Shown here piece after piece: positions 43,650 to 51,679 of a stretch of 64,000 nucleotides of DNA. Source of the DNA: Primorskyibacter sedentarius (GTDB lineage: Bacteria > Pseudomonadota > Alphaproteobacteria > Rhodobacterales > Rhodobacteraceae). Where the stretch lies: NCBI RefSeq assembly GCF_004342065.1, contig NZ_SLZU01000015.1, forward strand, positions 1 to 64,000. The letters run 5' to 3'. The notes under the pieces were generated by a model. It had not been told where the DNA came from and did not search any database. It worked only from the letters and a program-made list of their open reading frames with translations. Made by a program: the position numbers and the translations under genes. Position 1 is the first letter of the stretch; the number at the start of each line of letters is the position of its first letter.

Positions 43650-44549
43650 ATGACAACACCTGCGTCCAGAACCATCCTCTGCATCGGCTCCGTCCTCTGG
43701 GACGTGATCGGCCGCGCCGCCAGCCATATGCGTCAGGGCTCTGACGTGCCGGGGCGCATCACCCGCCTGCCCGGCGGTGTGGCGCTCAACATCGCGATGA
43801 CACTGGCGCAGTTCGACATGCGCCCGGTTCTTCTATCCGCCGTGGGCCGTGACGCAGAGGGTGACGAGCTGGTCACCGCCTGTGCCGCTCGCGGGCTGGT
43901 GACGGATCACCTCTACCGGTCCGAAGACCTGCCGACCGATGTTTATATGGCGGTCGAGGGGGCAAACGGGCTGATCGCAGCCATCGCTGACGCCCATTCG
44001 CTGGAGGCCGCGGGCGCGCGTATCCTTGCGCCCTTGCGTGACGGAACACTGGGCAGCGGCGCGGCGCCCTATGACGGGATCATCGCGCTGGACGGCAATC
44101 TGACCACGACCCTTCTGGAAGACATCGCCAAGGACCCCGCCTTTTCAAAGGCCGACCTGCGCATCGCACCCGCCTCGCCGGGCAAGGCCGAACGGCTGCG
44201 GAGCTTCCTTCTGAAAGGGCGCGGCATGCTCTACGTCAACCTTGAAGAGGCCGGCCTGCTTTGCCATCAAAGCTTTGACGACAGTGCCACTGCAGCGCAG
44301 GCATTGGTAAAACTTGGTGCCGTGCGGGCGCTGGTGACCAATGGCGGGCAGATGGCCTCTGACGCGTCGCCCGCCGGGCTGATCCGGCAGATGCCGCCCG
44401 AGGTGCTGGTGACCCGCGTGACCGGCGCGGGCGATACTTTCATGGCCGCCCATATGGCCGCAGAACGCCGCGGCGCTGACAGGCAAGAGGCGCTGTCCTC
44501 TGCCCTTCAGGTTGCCGCCGACTACGTCTCAGGAGAAACACCGCTATGA
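43650..44549 (+). CDS. psuK: PfkB-family kinase, probable pseudouridine kinase
   Basis: A 299-residue ribokinase-fold kinase. It has GSVLWDVIGRAA at the N-terminus, LPGGVALNIAMTLAQFDMRP (PfkB signature 1), and the ATP-site signature VTRVTGAGDTFMAAHMAAE near the C-terminus. The coupled downstream gene is psuG, which makes pseudouridine kinase the best reading: pseudouridine to its 5'-phosphate, then cleavage to uracil and ribose 5-phosphate. Confidence 0.87.
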   Translation: MTTPASRTILCIGSVLWDVIGRAASHMRQGSDVPGRITRLPGGVALNIAMTLAQFDMRPVLLSAVGRDAEGDELVTACAARGLVTDHLYRSEDLPTDVYMAVEGANGLIAAIADAHSLEAAGARILAPLRDGTLGSGAAPYDGIIALDGNLTTTLLEDIAKDPAFSKADLRIAPASPGKAERLRSFLLKGRGMLYVNLEEAGLLCHQSFDDSATAAQALVKLGAVRALVTNGGQMASDASPAGLIRQMPPEVLVTRVTGAGDTFMAAHMAAERRGADRQEALSSALQVAADYVSGETPL

Positions 44550-45475
44550 CCGCCACGATCACCCTGTCGCCCGCCGTTGAAAAAGCGTTGGCCGAAAACC
44601 GCCCCGTCGTAGCATTGGAAAGCACCATCATCACGCATGGGATGCCCTATCCACAGAACCTCGAAACCGCTCGTCAGGTTGAACAGGAGCTGCGCGATAA
44701 CGGCGCCGAACCGGCAACCATTGCCGTGCTGGACGGTGTTCTGCATGTCGGTCTGACCGAAGCACAGCTCGAACAGCTGGCACAGGCCAAGGGCGTGGCA
44801 AAGCTGAGCCGCGCAGACATGGCCGTCTGCATGTCTCAGGGCGGTACGGGCGCCACCACGGTTGCCGCGACAATGATCGGCGCCGCGCAGGCCGGGATCG
44901 CGGTTTTCGCGACCGGTGGTGTCGGCGGTGTGCACAAGGGCGCCGAGATGAGCTTTGACGTCTCTGCCGATCTCAACGAACTTGCCATGACCTCGGTCAC
45001 CGTGGTCTGTGCGGGTGCCAAGGCAATCCTCGACCTTGCCAAGACGCTTGAGGTGCTTGAAACCCATGGCGTGCCCGTCATTGCCTATGGTCAGGATGGG
45101 TTCCCTGCCTTCTGGTCGCGCAATTCCGGCCTGCGCGCCCCGCTGCGCATGGATGACCCCGCGGCCATCGCCAGAGCCCACCTGACGCGCCGCGCGCTTG
45201 GCCTGCCGGGGGGGCAGTTGGTGGCCAACCCCATCCCTGCCGACGCCGAGATTCCGCTGGCCGAAATTCAGCCCGTCATCGCACAGGCCACATCCGACGC
45301 GCAGCGCCACGGCATCTCAGGCAAGGCCGTCACGCCCTACCTGCTCCAACGGATTTACGAGCTTACCGAGGGCCGGTCGCTGGAGGCGAATATCGCACTT
45401 GTCCGCAACAATGCCCGGCTTGCCGCCCGGATTGCGCAGGAAATGAGCAAACAGCACGCGAATGCGCCCTCTTAA
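44546..45475 (+). CDS. psuG: pseudouridine-5'-phosphate glycosidase
   Basis: A 309-residue PsuG. VALESTIITHGMPYPQN and the GGTGATTVAATM and FATGGVGGVHKGAE segments are hallmark regions, and FPAFWSRNSG and TPYLLQRIYELTEG follow. It acts on the product of PsuK to give uracil and ribose 5-phosphate. The ATGA overlap with psuK shows coupling. Length is normal. Confidence 0.95.
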   Translation: MTATITLSPAVEKALAENRPVVALESTIITHGMPYPQNLETARQVEQELRDNGAEPATIAVLDGVLHVGLTEAQLEQLAQAKGVAKLSRADMAVCMSQGGTGATTVAATMIGAAQAGIAVFATGGVGGVHKGAEMSFDVSADLNELAMTSVTVVCAGAKAILDLAKTLEVLETHGVPVIAYGQDGFPAFWSRNSGLRAPLRMDDPAAIARAHLTRRALGLPGGQLVANPIPADAEIPLAEIQPVIAQATSDAQRHGISGKAVTPYLLQRIYELTEGRSLEANIALVRNNARLAARIAQEMSKQHANAPS

Positions 45476-45545
45476 TCCGTGCCACCCATTGTAGCGCCGT
45501 CACGGACCCCCTAGTTTCAGGGAGACCGACCTTGCGGATGTATCT

Positions 45546-46259
45546 ATGACCAGCCCGTTCGACAAAGACCCGCGCCGCCCCGGCCTGTTCGCCAGCCTGC
45601 GTTCCAGCTTTCTGACCGGGATCGTGGTGATCGCGCCTGTCGGCCTGACCGTCTGGCTGATCTGGACGCTGATCGGCTGGGTCGATGGCGTGGTCCTGCC
45701 CTTGGTGCCCTATACATTCCAGCCCGAAAAATACATCGGCATCAACCTGCGCGGTGTTGGTGTGATCATCTTCCTGATCTTCACCATCATCGTCGGCTGG
45801 ATTGCAAAGGGGCTGATCGGACGATCCATCCTGCGCTTTGCCGAAAGCCTGCTGGAAAGCGTGCCCGTGGTGCGGTCGATCTATTCCGGCGTGAAGCAGA
45901 TTGCCGAAACCGTCTTTGCCCAAAGCGATCGCAGCTTCGAAAAGGCCTGCCTGATCCAGTACCCACGCAAAGGCATCTGGGCGATCGGCTTCGTATCCAC
46001 CCAGGCCAAGGGCGAGGTGGCCGCACGGGCCGAGGTTGCGGGCGATCTGATGAGTGTGTTCGTGCCAACCACGCCGAACCCGACCTCTGGCTTCCTGCTG
46101 TTCTTCCCGCGCGAAGATGTGGTCGAGCTTGACATGACGGTCGAGGACGCGGCCAAGCTGGTGATTTCGGCCGGTCTTGTCTATCCCAATGGCAAGGACG
46201 CCGCACAAGTGCTGAAGTCCAAGCTGCGCAAGGAAGAAAAACAGCGCCTGAGCGCCTGA
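45546..46259 (+). CDS. DUF502 membrane protein
   Basis: A 237-residue protein with two transmembrane helices near residues 18-42 (LTGIVVIAPVGLTVWLIW) and 65-90 (IIFLIFTIIVGWIAKGLIG). The DUF502 core follows: ESVPVVRSIYSGVKQIAETV and VFVPTTPNPTSGFLLFFPRE. Function is unknown; the family is widespread in proteobacteria and plants. It follows psuG by 70 bp and may be read through from it. Confidence 0.88.
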   Translation: MTSPFDKDPRRPGLFASLRSSFLTGIVVIAPVGLTVWLIWTLIGWVDGVVLPLVPYTFQPEKYIGINLRGVGVIIFLIFTIIVGWIAKGLIGRSILRFAESLLESVPVVRSIYSGVKQIAETVFAQSDRSFEKACLIQYPRKGIWAIGFVSTQAKGEVAARAEVAGDLMSVFVPTTPNPTSGFLLFFPREDVVELDMTVEDAAKLVISAGLVYPNGKDAAQVLKSKLRKEEKQRLSA

Positions 46260-46293
46260 CGCCCCTGTTCTCAAGCGTCTTGCGGATCGGCAA

Positions 46294-47340
46294 TCAGTCG
46301 AACATCTCGCGCAGATCCGCCGTCTGACGCACGTTCAGATCGTCCCAATGGTCGTTCAGGAACCCCTCTGCCGCCGCACGGCCGGCCGCTTTCAGCGTTG
46401 TCAGAACCGCGGGGATTGCAATATTCTTTGTCGCCACGGACAGGCTGTTCATCAGCTCGTCATCGGCGATCATATGCACCAGCACGTTCTTCATCGTCCC
46501 GTCCGAAACGGACCCGGACGCAATCAGCCGCTGAACAAAATTGATCGCCCGCAGCTCGCGCAGCAGAGATGAGTTGAAGCTGATCTCGTTGATGCGGTTC
46601 TGGATCTCGGGCGGTGTCACCGGCAGCTTTTCCCGAATGATCGGGTTGATGTTGATGATGACCAGATCCGCGGGCAATAACTTGTCAAACAGCGGAAACA
46701 GCGCAGGGTTGCCGGTATAGCCACCGTCCCAGAACGGCTCGATCTCGCCCGAGCGTGGGTCCCTCAGCTTGACCGCCTGAAACAGGGTCGGCAGGCAGGC
46801 CGAAGCCATCACCACATCCTTGTTGATGCCCTCGCCCGAAAAGACGCGCACCTTGCCGTCGCGCACATTGGTGGCGCAGATGAACAGCGCCGGGCCGCCC
46901 GCTTCGCAGACATCCTCATAGTGGAAACGGCTGACGATCGGGTCCAGCGGGTTGCGGTAGAACGGCCCCCAGACATAGGGCGACACCATTCGCGTGAAGG
47001 AATCCGCCATCATGTAGGGCAAGGACCATTCCAGCGCGCCAGAGATCATCCGGGGGTCCGGCGCGGCCAGACCCATCCAGGCAGGCATCCGCAAATCCTT
47101 GACCGCCCCGATCTGCCCCCAGAGCCATTCCAGATTGTCGCGGGCCTGCTGTGCACCACCGCGTATCAGACCGGCCTTCAGCGCGGCACCGTTCAACGCC
47201 CCTGCCGATGTGCCAGAGATCGCGGCGATCTCCAGCTCCGGCTCTTCCAGCAAACGGTCCAGCACCCCCCAGGTAAAGGCGCCATGCGCACCGCCGCCCT
47301 GAAGCGCAAGGTTGATACGTTTTTTCACCTTCTTTGCCAT
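46294..47340 (-). CDS. patatin-like phospholipase/esterase
   Basis: A 348-residue patatin-like serine hydrolase. INLALQGGGAHGAFTWGVLD carries the oxyanion-hole glycines, AISGTSAGALNG holds the G-x-S-x-G nucleophile (Ser about 43), and FWDGGYTGNP gives the catalytic Asp. No signal peptide, so it acts in the cytoplasm or at the inner membrane. It is the last gene of a bdhA-pentapeptide-patatin operon and overlaps the gene before it by 16 bases. The neighbour bdhA suggests a link to hydroxybutyrate or polyhydroxybutyrate turnover. Confidence 0.86.
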   Translation of the reverse strand: MAKKVKKRINLALQGGGAHGAFTWGVLDRLLEEPELEIAAISGTSAGALNGAALKAGLIRGGAQQARDNLEWLWGQIGAVKDLRMPAWMGLAAPDPRMISGALEWSLPYMMADSFTRMVSPYVWGPFYRNPLDPIVSRFHYEDVCEAGGPALFICATNVRDGKVRVFSGEGINKDVVMASACLPTLFQAVKLRDPRSGEIEPFWDGGYTGNPALFPLFDKLLPADLVIININPIIREKLPVTPPEIQNRINEISFNSSLLRELRAINFVQRLIASGSVSDGTMKNVLVHMIADDELMNSLSVATKNIAIPAVLTTLKAAGRAAAEGFLNDHWDDLNVRQTADLREMFD

Positions 47341-47573
47341 AGGGCCAGCATGTCCTCTACCGGGATGCCGTTGATAGTCGTCCCGGTCAGGTTGGCATCG
47401 TCAATCGCGACATCCGACAGGTTGACGTCAGAAAACGCAGCACCCGCAAGGTTCACATTCGTGAACCGCGCCCCGGCCAGCTTGGCGTCGTGGAAACTGG
47501 CCCCCGACAGATCGACATTGCCGAACACCGCGCCCGACATGTCGCGGTCGCGGAACTCCTTGTCGCCGGTCAC
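47325..47573 (-). CDS. small pentapeptide-repeat protein, 82 aa
   Basis: An 82-residue protein with about eight A(D/N)LXX-type pentapeptides from residue 8 to 65 (FRDRDMSGAVFGNVDLSGAS; AKLAGARFTNVNLAGAAF), a right-handed beta-helix predictor, and a short tail ending LALWQRR. It overlaps bdhA by four bases and the patatin gene by 16, so all three genes are coupled. Role unknown. Confidence 0.85.
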   Translation of the reverse strand: MTGDKEFRDRDMSGAVFGNVDLSGASFHDAKLAGARFTNVNLAGAAFSDVNLSDVAIDDANLTGTTINGIPVEDMLALWQRR

Positions 47574-48343
47574 AGCGCTGTCCAGCCGCCATCCACACTG
47601 ATTGTCGTGCCGGTGATCTGGGCGGCGGCGTCAGAGCACAGAAAGACCGTGGTGCTGCCGATCTGCTCGACAGTGGCAAATTCCTTGGACGGCTGGCGTT
47701 CAAGGATCACCTTCTGCTTCACCTCGTCTTCCGTCATATCGTATTTCTTGGCCGTGTCCGGGATCTGCGCCTCCACCAGCGGGGTCAGAACGTAGCCGGG
47801 GCAGATCGCGTTGCAGGTGATATCTTCGCGCGCGGTTTCCAGCGCCACGGTCTTGGTCATGCCGACAACGCCGTGCTTTGCCGTGACATAGGCCGATTTG
47901 AAGGGCGACGCCGTCAGCCCGTGGGCGCTGGCGATGTTGACCACCCGTCCCCAGCCCGCCTTGCGCATCAATGGCAACGCAGCCGCTGTCGTATGAAAGG
48001 CAGAGCTCAAGTTGATGGCGATGATCGCATCCCACTTCTCGACGGGGAATTCGTCAATCGGTGCCACGTGCTGAATGCCCGCATTGTTCACGAGGATGTC
48101 GCACACACCGGCGGTCTCTATCAGTTTGCGGCACTGATCGCCCTTGGACATGTCCGCCTGAATGTAGCGCGCCTTGACCCCGAATTCCGAAGCGATCTCT
48201 TTGGCCAGATCGTGATCTTCCGGATTGTCGGTGAATGAATTCAGCACCACATCCGCGCCTGCCCGTGCCAGTTCGCGTGCAACCCCCAGACCGATACCAG
48301 AGTTCGATCCGGTGATGATTGCGGTCTTGCCCTTCAAGCTCAT
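47570..48343 (-). CDS. bdhA: 3-hydroxybutyrate dehydrogenase
   Basis: A 257-residue SDR enzyme that interconverts 3-hydroxybutyrate and acetoacetate. NAD site IITGSNSGIGLGVARELA, NNAGIQHVAPIDEFP, catalytic IASAHGLTASPFKSAYVTAK and the ICPGYVLTPLVEAQIPD segment, all typical of BdhA. It heads a three-gene overlapping operon with a pentapeptide-repeat protein and a patatin-like hydrolase. Confidence 0.92.
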   Translation of the reverse strand: MSLKGKTAIITGSNSGIGLGVARELARAGADVVLNSFTDNPEDHDLAKEIASEFGVKARYIQADMSKGDQCRKLIETAGVCDILVNNAGIQHVAPIDEFPVEKWDAIIAINLSSAFHTTAAALPLMRKAGWGRVVNIASAHGLTASPFKSAYVTAKHGVVGMTKTVALETAREDITCNAICPGYVLTPLVEAQIPDTAKKYDMTEDEVKQKVILERQPSKEFATVEQIGSTTVFLCSDAAAQITGTTISVDGGWTAL

Positions 48344-48670
48344 GTCGTGATCTCCGTGGATTCGTGTGGCCGCGATATGCTGTCTTGCAGCAATCTAGCT
48401 GCTGGGGTGCGGAGTTACAGCGGCAAATGAGATTTTTGTGAAAACTCATGACAAACGCGCGTGTCGATGATCGATGGCCGGTCCTGAGGCGCCGGTCCGA
48501 ACGGTTGATTCGCTCAACCCGACGGAACCATCCGCCGCACACTCATGCGTTGGCCGGAAACCGGTGCCCGGAGCGATGCCAATTCCATCAGACCCCACCG
48601 GATATTGCCCACAAGCCCGATGGCGTTGATCAGGGCACGGACCTACGGCTCTGGATACAAGGCCCGTCCC

Positions 48671-48702
48671 AAAGAAAAAAACGCCCGCGCGAAGCGGGCG
48701 TT
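48671..48702 (-). terminator. Rho-independent terminator of the candidate small RNA
   Basis: On the minus strand AACGCCCGC and GCGGGCGTT make a perfect 9-bp stem with a five-base loop, followed by a T-rich tract (six Ts beyond the stem, then CTTT). No minus-strand protein gene lies upstream. Confidence 0.85.
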
Positions 48703-48749
48703 GAGTTATTGAGGCAGGTTTCATACAGGCAAGAAACCTATCGAGCAGT
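48675..48749 (-). ncRNA. candidate small RNA, about 75 nt
   Basis: Within a 520-bp gap free of protein genes (48344-48863), the minus strand has all parts of an sRNA gene. They are a promoter at 48756-48784, a predicted start near 48749, a 5' stem-loop AGGTTTC/GAAACCT (48739-48733 with 48722-48716) with a ten-base loop, a short single-stranded linker (GCCTCAATAACTC), and a Rho-independent terminator. No known sRNA family was recognised. Targets unknown; the loop TTGCCTGTAT and the linker are the likely pairing sites. It lies upstream of and antisense to the YejA-type gene leader. Confidence 0.6.
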
Positions 48750-48755
48750 GGCTTC

Positions 48756-48784
48756 TTTATAAGCAATCCTGCGCCGGCATCCAA
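48756..48784 (-). promoter_or_regulatory. sigma70-like promoter of the candidate small RNA
   Basis: TTGGAT (48784-48779) and TATAAA (48761-48756) are separated by exactly 17 bp on the minus strand. Confidence 0.6.
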
Positions 48785-48863
48785 GCTAAAAGTTTGAAAA
48801 GGCGTGAATCCATCGCTACGGTCCGGTTCCATAAAACAAGGGCAGTCGAGGATTGTTGCCAAT

Positions 48864-50681
48864 ATGGGACCAGATTTTTTCCATTCTCTGCGGCGTCAGG
48901 GGGCGGCAATCGCGCTTTGCCTTGCCGCAACGTCAGTCATCGCTGAACCGCAACATGGCATAGCTATGTATGGCGATCCCGCGCTACCACCGGATTTTGT
49001 GTCCCTGCCCTATGCCAACCCCGACGCGCCCAAGGGCGGGCGGTTGGTCACCGGCGAAACAGGCAGCTTTGACAGCCTCAATCCGCATATCCTCAAAGGC
49101 TCGCCGCCGTGGCAATTGCGCTACCTCGGGTATGAGAGCCTGATGGGCCGGAGTTGGGACGAACCCTTCACCCTGTACGGGCTGTTGGCCGAATCGATAG
49201 AGGTCGGGCCGAATCGGGAATGGGCGGAATTCACCCTGCGTCCGGAGGCTGCCTTTTCCGATGGCTCCCCCGTCACTGTCGAGGATGTGATGTGGTCTTA
49301 CGAGACCCTGGGCACCCAGGGCCACCCGCGTTATCTTGGCAGCTGGAAACAGGTTGCCAGCATGGAGCAGACCGGCCCGCGCAGCCTGCGCTTCACCTTC
49401 AACGAAGAAAACCGCGAACTGGCGCTGATTATCGGCATGCGCCCGATCCTGAAAAAGGCGCAGTGGGATGGCAAGGATTTCGGCGAATCCGGGCTCGACA
49501 TCATCCCCATCGCCACCTCTCCCTATGTGATCGACGATTTCGAGGCGGGGCGTTTCGTGTCGCTGCGCCGCAATCCCGATTACTGGGGCAAGGACCTGCC
49601 CTTCATGGCGGGACAGGCCAATCTTGATGAAATCCGAATGGAATTCTACGGCGACGGCTCTGTGATGTTCGAGGCGTTCAAGGCCGGTCAGCTCAACATG
49701 ACGCGTGAATTCAACGTCGAGAAATGGGAAACGCAATACGACTTCCCTGCGATCACCAGTGGGGATGTTGTCAAATCGGTGGTCGCGCATCAGCGCCCCT
49801 CGGGCATCACCGGCTACGTGATGAACACCCGCCGCGACATCTTTGCGGACTGGCGCGTACGCGACGCGATGCTGCACGCGTTCAACTTTGAATATGTGAA
49901 CGAGACCATGACCGGTTCGCAGCAGCCGCGCATCTCTTCGTATTTCTCGAATTCGGTACTGGCGATGGATCACGGCCCCGCCGAAGGCCGCGTGCGTGAA
50001 TTCCTGGAGCCTTTCGAGGACGAACTCCTGCCCGGCGCGCTGGAGGGCTACACCCTGCCCGAAGGCGATGGATCCGAGCGCAACCGCCGCAACATCGCCC
50101 GCGCGATGGACCTTCTGGCCGAGGCCGGCTGGACGGTTCAGGACGGCAAGATGAAAAATGCCGACGGCACGCCCCTCACCTTTGAAATCCTCCTCCAGCA
50201 ATCGGGGGGTGAGGCACAGGCGATCATCGACATTTTCGCCCGTGCGCTCGAACGGCTGGGCATCACCCCCCAGATCACGGTGGTGGACAGCGCGCAGTAC
50301 AACGAACGTACGAATGCCTATGATTTCGACATGACTTACATGCGCCGGGGTCTGTCGCTCAGCCCCGGCAACGAACAGCGGCTCTATTGGGGCTCGGCCG
50401 AGGCCGACGCACCCGGCGGGCGCAACCTGATGGGCATGAAATCCGCCGCCGCAGATGCGATGATCGACCGGCTTCTGACCTCAGAATCCCGCGAGGATTT
50501 TCTGGCCGCATCCAAGGCGCTGGACCGCGTGCTGACGACCGGGCGCTATGTCATCCCGATCTATCAATGGAACATCAGCCGCATCGCACATGCGAAAGAG
50601 TTGAAATTCCCCGAAACTATCCCGATGTATGGCGACTGGATCGGGTGGAATCCCGACGTCTGGTGGTATGAAGAGAATTGA
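48864..50681 (+). CDS. YejA-type peptide ABC solute-binding protein
   Basis: A 605-residue periplasmic binding protein of family 5, closest to YejA. The signal peptide is LRRQGAAIALCLAATSVIA. HGIAMYGDPALPPDFVSLPY and APKGGRLVTGETGSFDSLNP are typical of YejA-like proteins, followed by YWGKDLPF and the conserved C-terminal IPIYQWNISRIAHAKELKFP. No permease or ATPase genes follow; the next gene is a tiny lipoprotein. The ATG at 48864 is chosen for signal-peptide fit; the frame opens earlier at 48804. Confidence 0.85.
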   Translation: MGPDFFHSLRRQGAAIALCLAATSVIAEPQHGIAMYGDPALPPDFVSLPYANPDAPKGGRLVTGETGSFDSLNPHILKGSPPWQLRYLGYESLMGRSWDEPFTLYGLLAESIEVGPNREWAEFTLRPEAAFSDGSPVTVEDVMWSYETLGTQGHPRYLGSWKQVASMEQTGPRSLRFTFNEENRELALIIGMRPILKKAQWDGKDFGESGLDIIPIATSPYVIDDFEAGRFVSLRRNPDYWGKDLPFMAGQANLDEIRMEFYGDGSVMFEAFKAGQLNMTREFNVEKWETQYDFPAITSGDVVKSVVAHQRPSGITGYVMNTRRDIFADWRVRDAMLHAFNFEYVNETMTGSQQPRISSYFSNSVLAMDHGPAEGRVREFLEPFEDELLPGALEGYTLPEGDGSERNRRNIARAMDLLAEAGWTVQDGKMKNADGTPLTFEILLQQSGGEAQAIIDIFARALERLGITPQITVVDSAQYNERTNAYDFDMTYMRRGLSLSPGNEQRLYWGSAEADAPGGRNLMGMKSAAADAMIDRLLTSESREDFLAASKALDRVLTTGRYVIPIYQWNISRIAHAKELKFPETIPMYGDWIGWNPDVWWYEEN

Positions 50682-50683
50682 GC

Positions 50684-50812
50684 ATGACAAGAACGAAAAA
50701 ATCCGCCGTACTGGCCCTTCTGACACTGGCCCTGCTTGCGGGCTGTGCCACGGTTGACGGCGTGGGGCAGGATATCTCTTCCGGCGCGCGCAATGTCCAA
50801 AGCTGGTTCTGA
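50684..50812 (+). CDS. entericidin-like small lipoprotein, 42 aa
   Basis: A 42-residue reading frame two bases after the binding-protein stop: a lysine-rich start (MTRTKKSAV), a hydrophobic stretch, and the lipobox LLAGC followed by ATVDGVGQDISSGA. Size, lipobox and the GxGxDI..GA pattern match entericidin A/B-type lipoproteins, linked elsewhere to envelope stress and toxin-antidote behaviour. Confidence 0.75.
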   Translation: MTRTKKSAVLALLTLALLAGCATVDGVGQDISSGARNVQSWF

Positions 50813-50915
50813 TAGGCGCTGTCGCGATCTGAAAGGCAGGTGAAGACGCAAGCCTGGGGCCGTGTCTTCGCCGCCCACCCTCGTGGCGTCAGCGCAGCCG
50901 CGCATTCACAGAGAC

Positions 50916-50937
50916 CGGCGCGGACCGATCCGCGCCG
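50916..50937. terminator. hairpin between convergent entericidin and XRE-cupin genes
   Basis: CGGCGCGG and CCGCGCCG form a perfect 8-bp stem with an ACCGAT loop. No T-run; position between convergent genes fits a bidirectional terminator. Confidence 0.5.
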
Positions 50938-50939
50938 CC

Positions 50940-51563
50940 TCACGTCAGCGACGTCACCCAAAGGATCGTCGCGTCCTCTTCAGAGATGGAAATGACGTTG
51001 TGCCCCATGGTGGCGTCGTAATAGGCGCTGTCGCCACGGCGCATTTCGAAGGGCTCGTAGAATTCCGTATAAAGCCGCACCACACCGGTCAGCACGTAAA
51101 GGAACTCTTCGCCGTCATGGCGCACCCAGCCTTCGAATTCTTCCATCGCGCGGGCCCGGATGCGGGCACGGTAGGGCAGCATCGATTTCTTGGTCAGCGT
51201 CTCTGCCAGCAACTCGTGTTCATAGGTCGTTGTTGCGTGGGCATGGCCAGAACCGCTCCGGGTCAGCGCCAGACGGCCGTTGACCTGCCCCCGCTCCGGC
51301 GGGGTGAATAGCTGCGGCACGCTGATCTCCAACCCCAGGGCCAGCTTTTTCAGCGCGTCATAGGTCGGGGACATCTGACCGTTTTCGATTTTCGACAGGG
51401 TCGACCGCGCAAGCCCCGCGCGCTTTGCCGCCTGTTCCAGCGTCCACCCTTGCGCCTTGCGCAATTCCCGCACGCGTTCGCCCAGGTTCAACGGCTCCGG
51501 GCTGTCGTCTCCGCCGCCCTCGCGGGCAATGCGGATCAGCCGTTTGGGATCATGATCAGTCAT
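50940..51563 (-). CDS. XRE-family regulator with a cupin domain
   Basis: A 207-residue regulator. An N-terminal HTH (about 28-82: GERVRELRKAQGWTLEQAAK, STLSKIENGQMSPTYDALKK) is joined to a C-terminal cupin_2 barrel (about 125-205: HDGEEFLYVLTGVVRLYTEF, RRGDSAYYDATMGHNV). Such proteins sense a small ligand in the cupin. It is divergent from the acyl-CoA ligase gene by 116 bp, which it may regulate. Confidence 0.87.
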   Translation of the reverse strand: MTDHDPKRLIRIAREGGGDDSPEPLNLGERVRELRKAQGWTLEQAAKRAGLARSTLSKIENGQMSPTYDALKKLALGLEISVPQLFTPPERGQVNGRLALTRSGSGHAHATTTYEHELLAETLTKKSMLPYRARIRARAMEEFEGWVRHDGEEFLYVLTGVVRLYTEFYEPFEMRRGDSAYYDATMGHNVISISEEDATILWVTSLT

Positions 51564-51679
51564 GACGTAGCTCTATAAGCGCCGCGAGCGGTCTGCACAA
51601 TCTCTCGCAGCACGCAACAGGGCCTGAGGTGCGGTGCCGGGCCTTGCGCCACGGCGACGGCCGGCTTACCCATTCCCTC

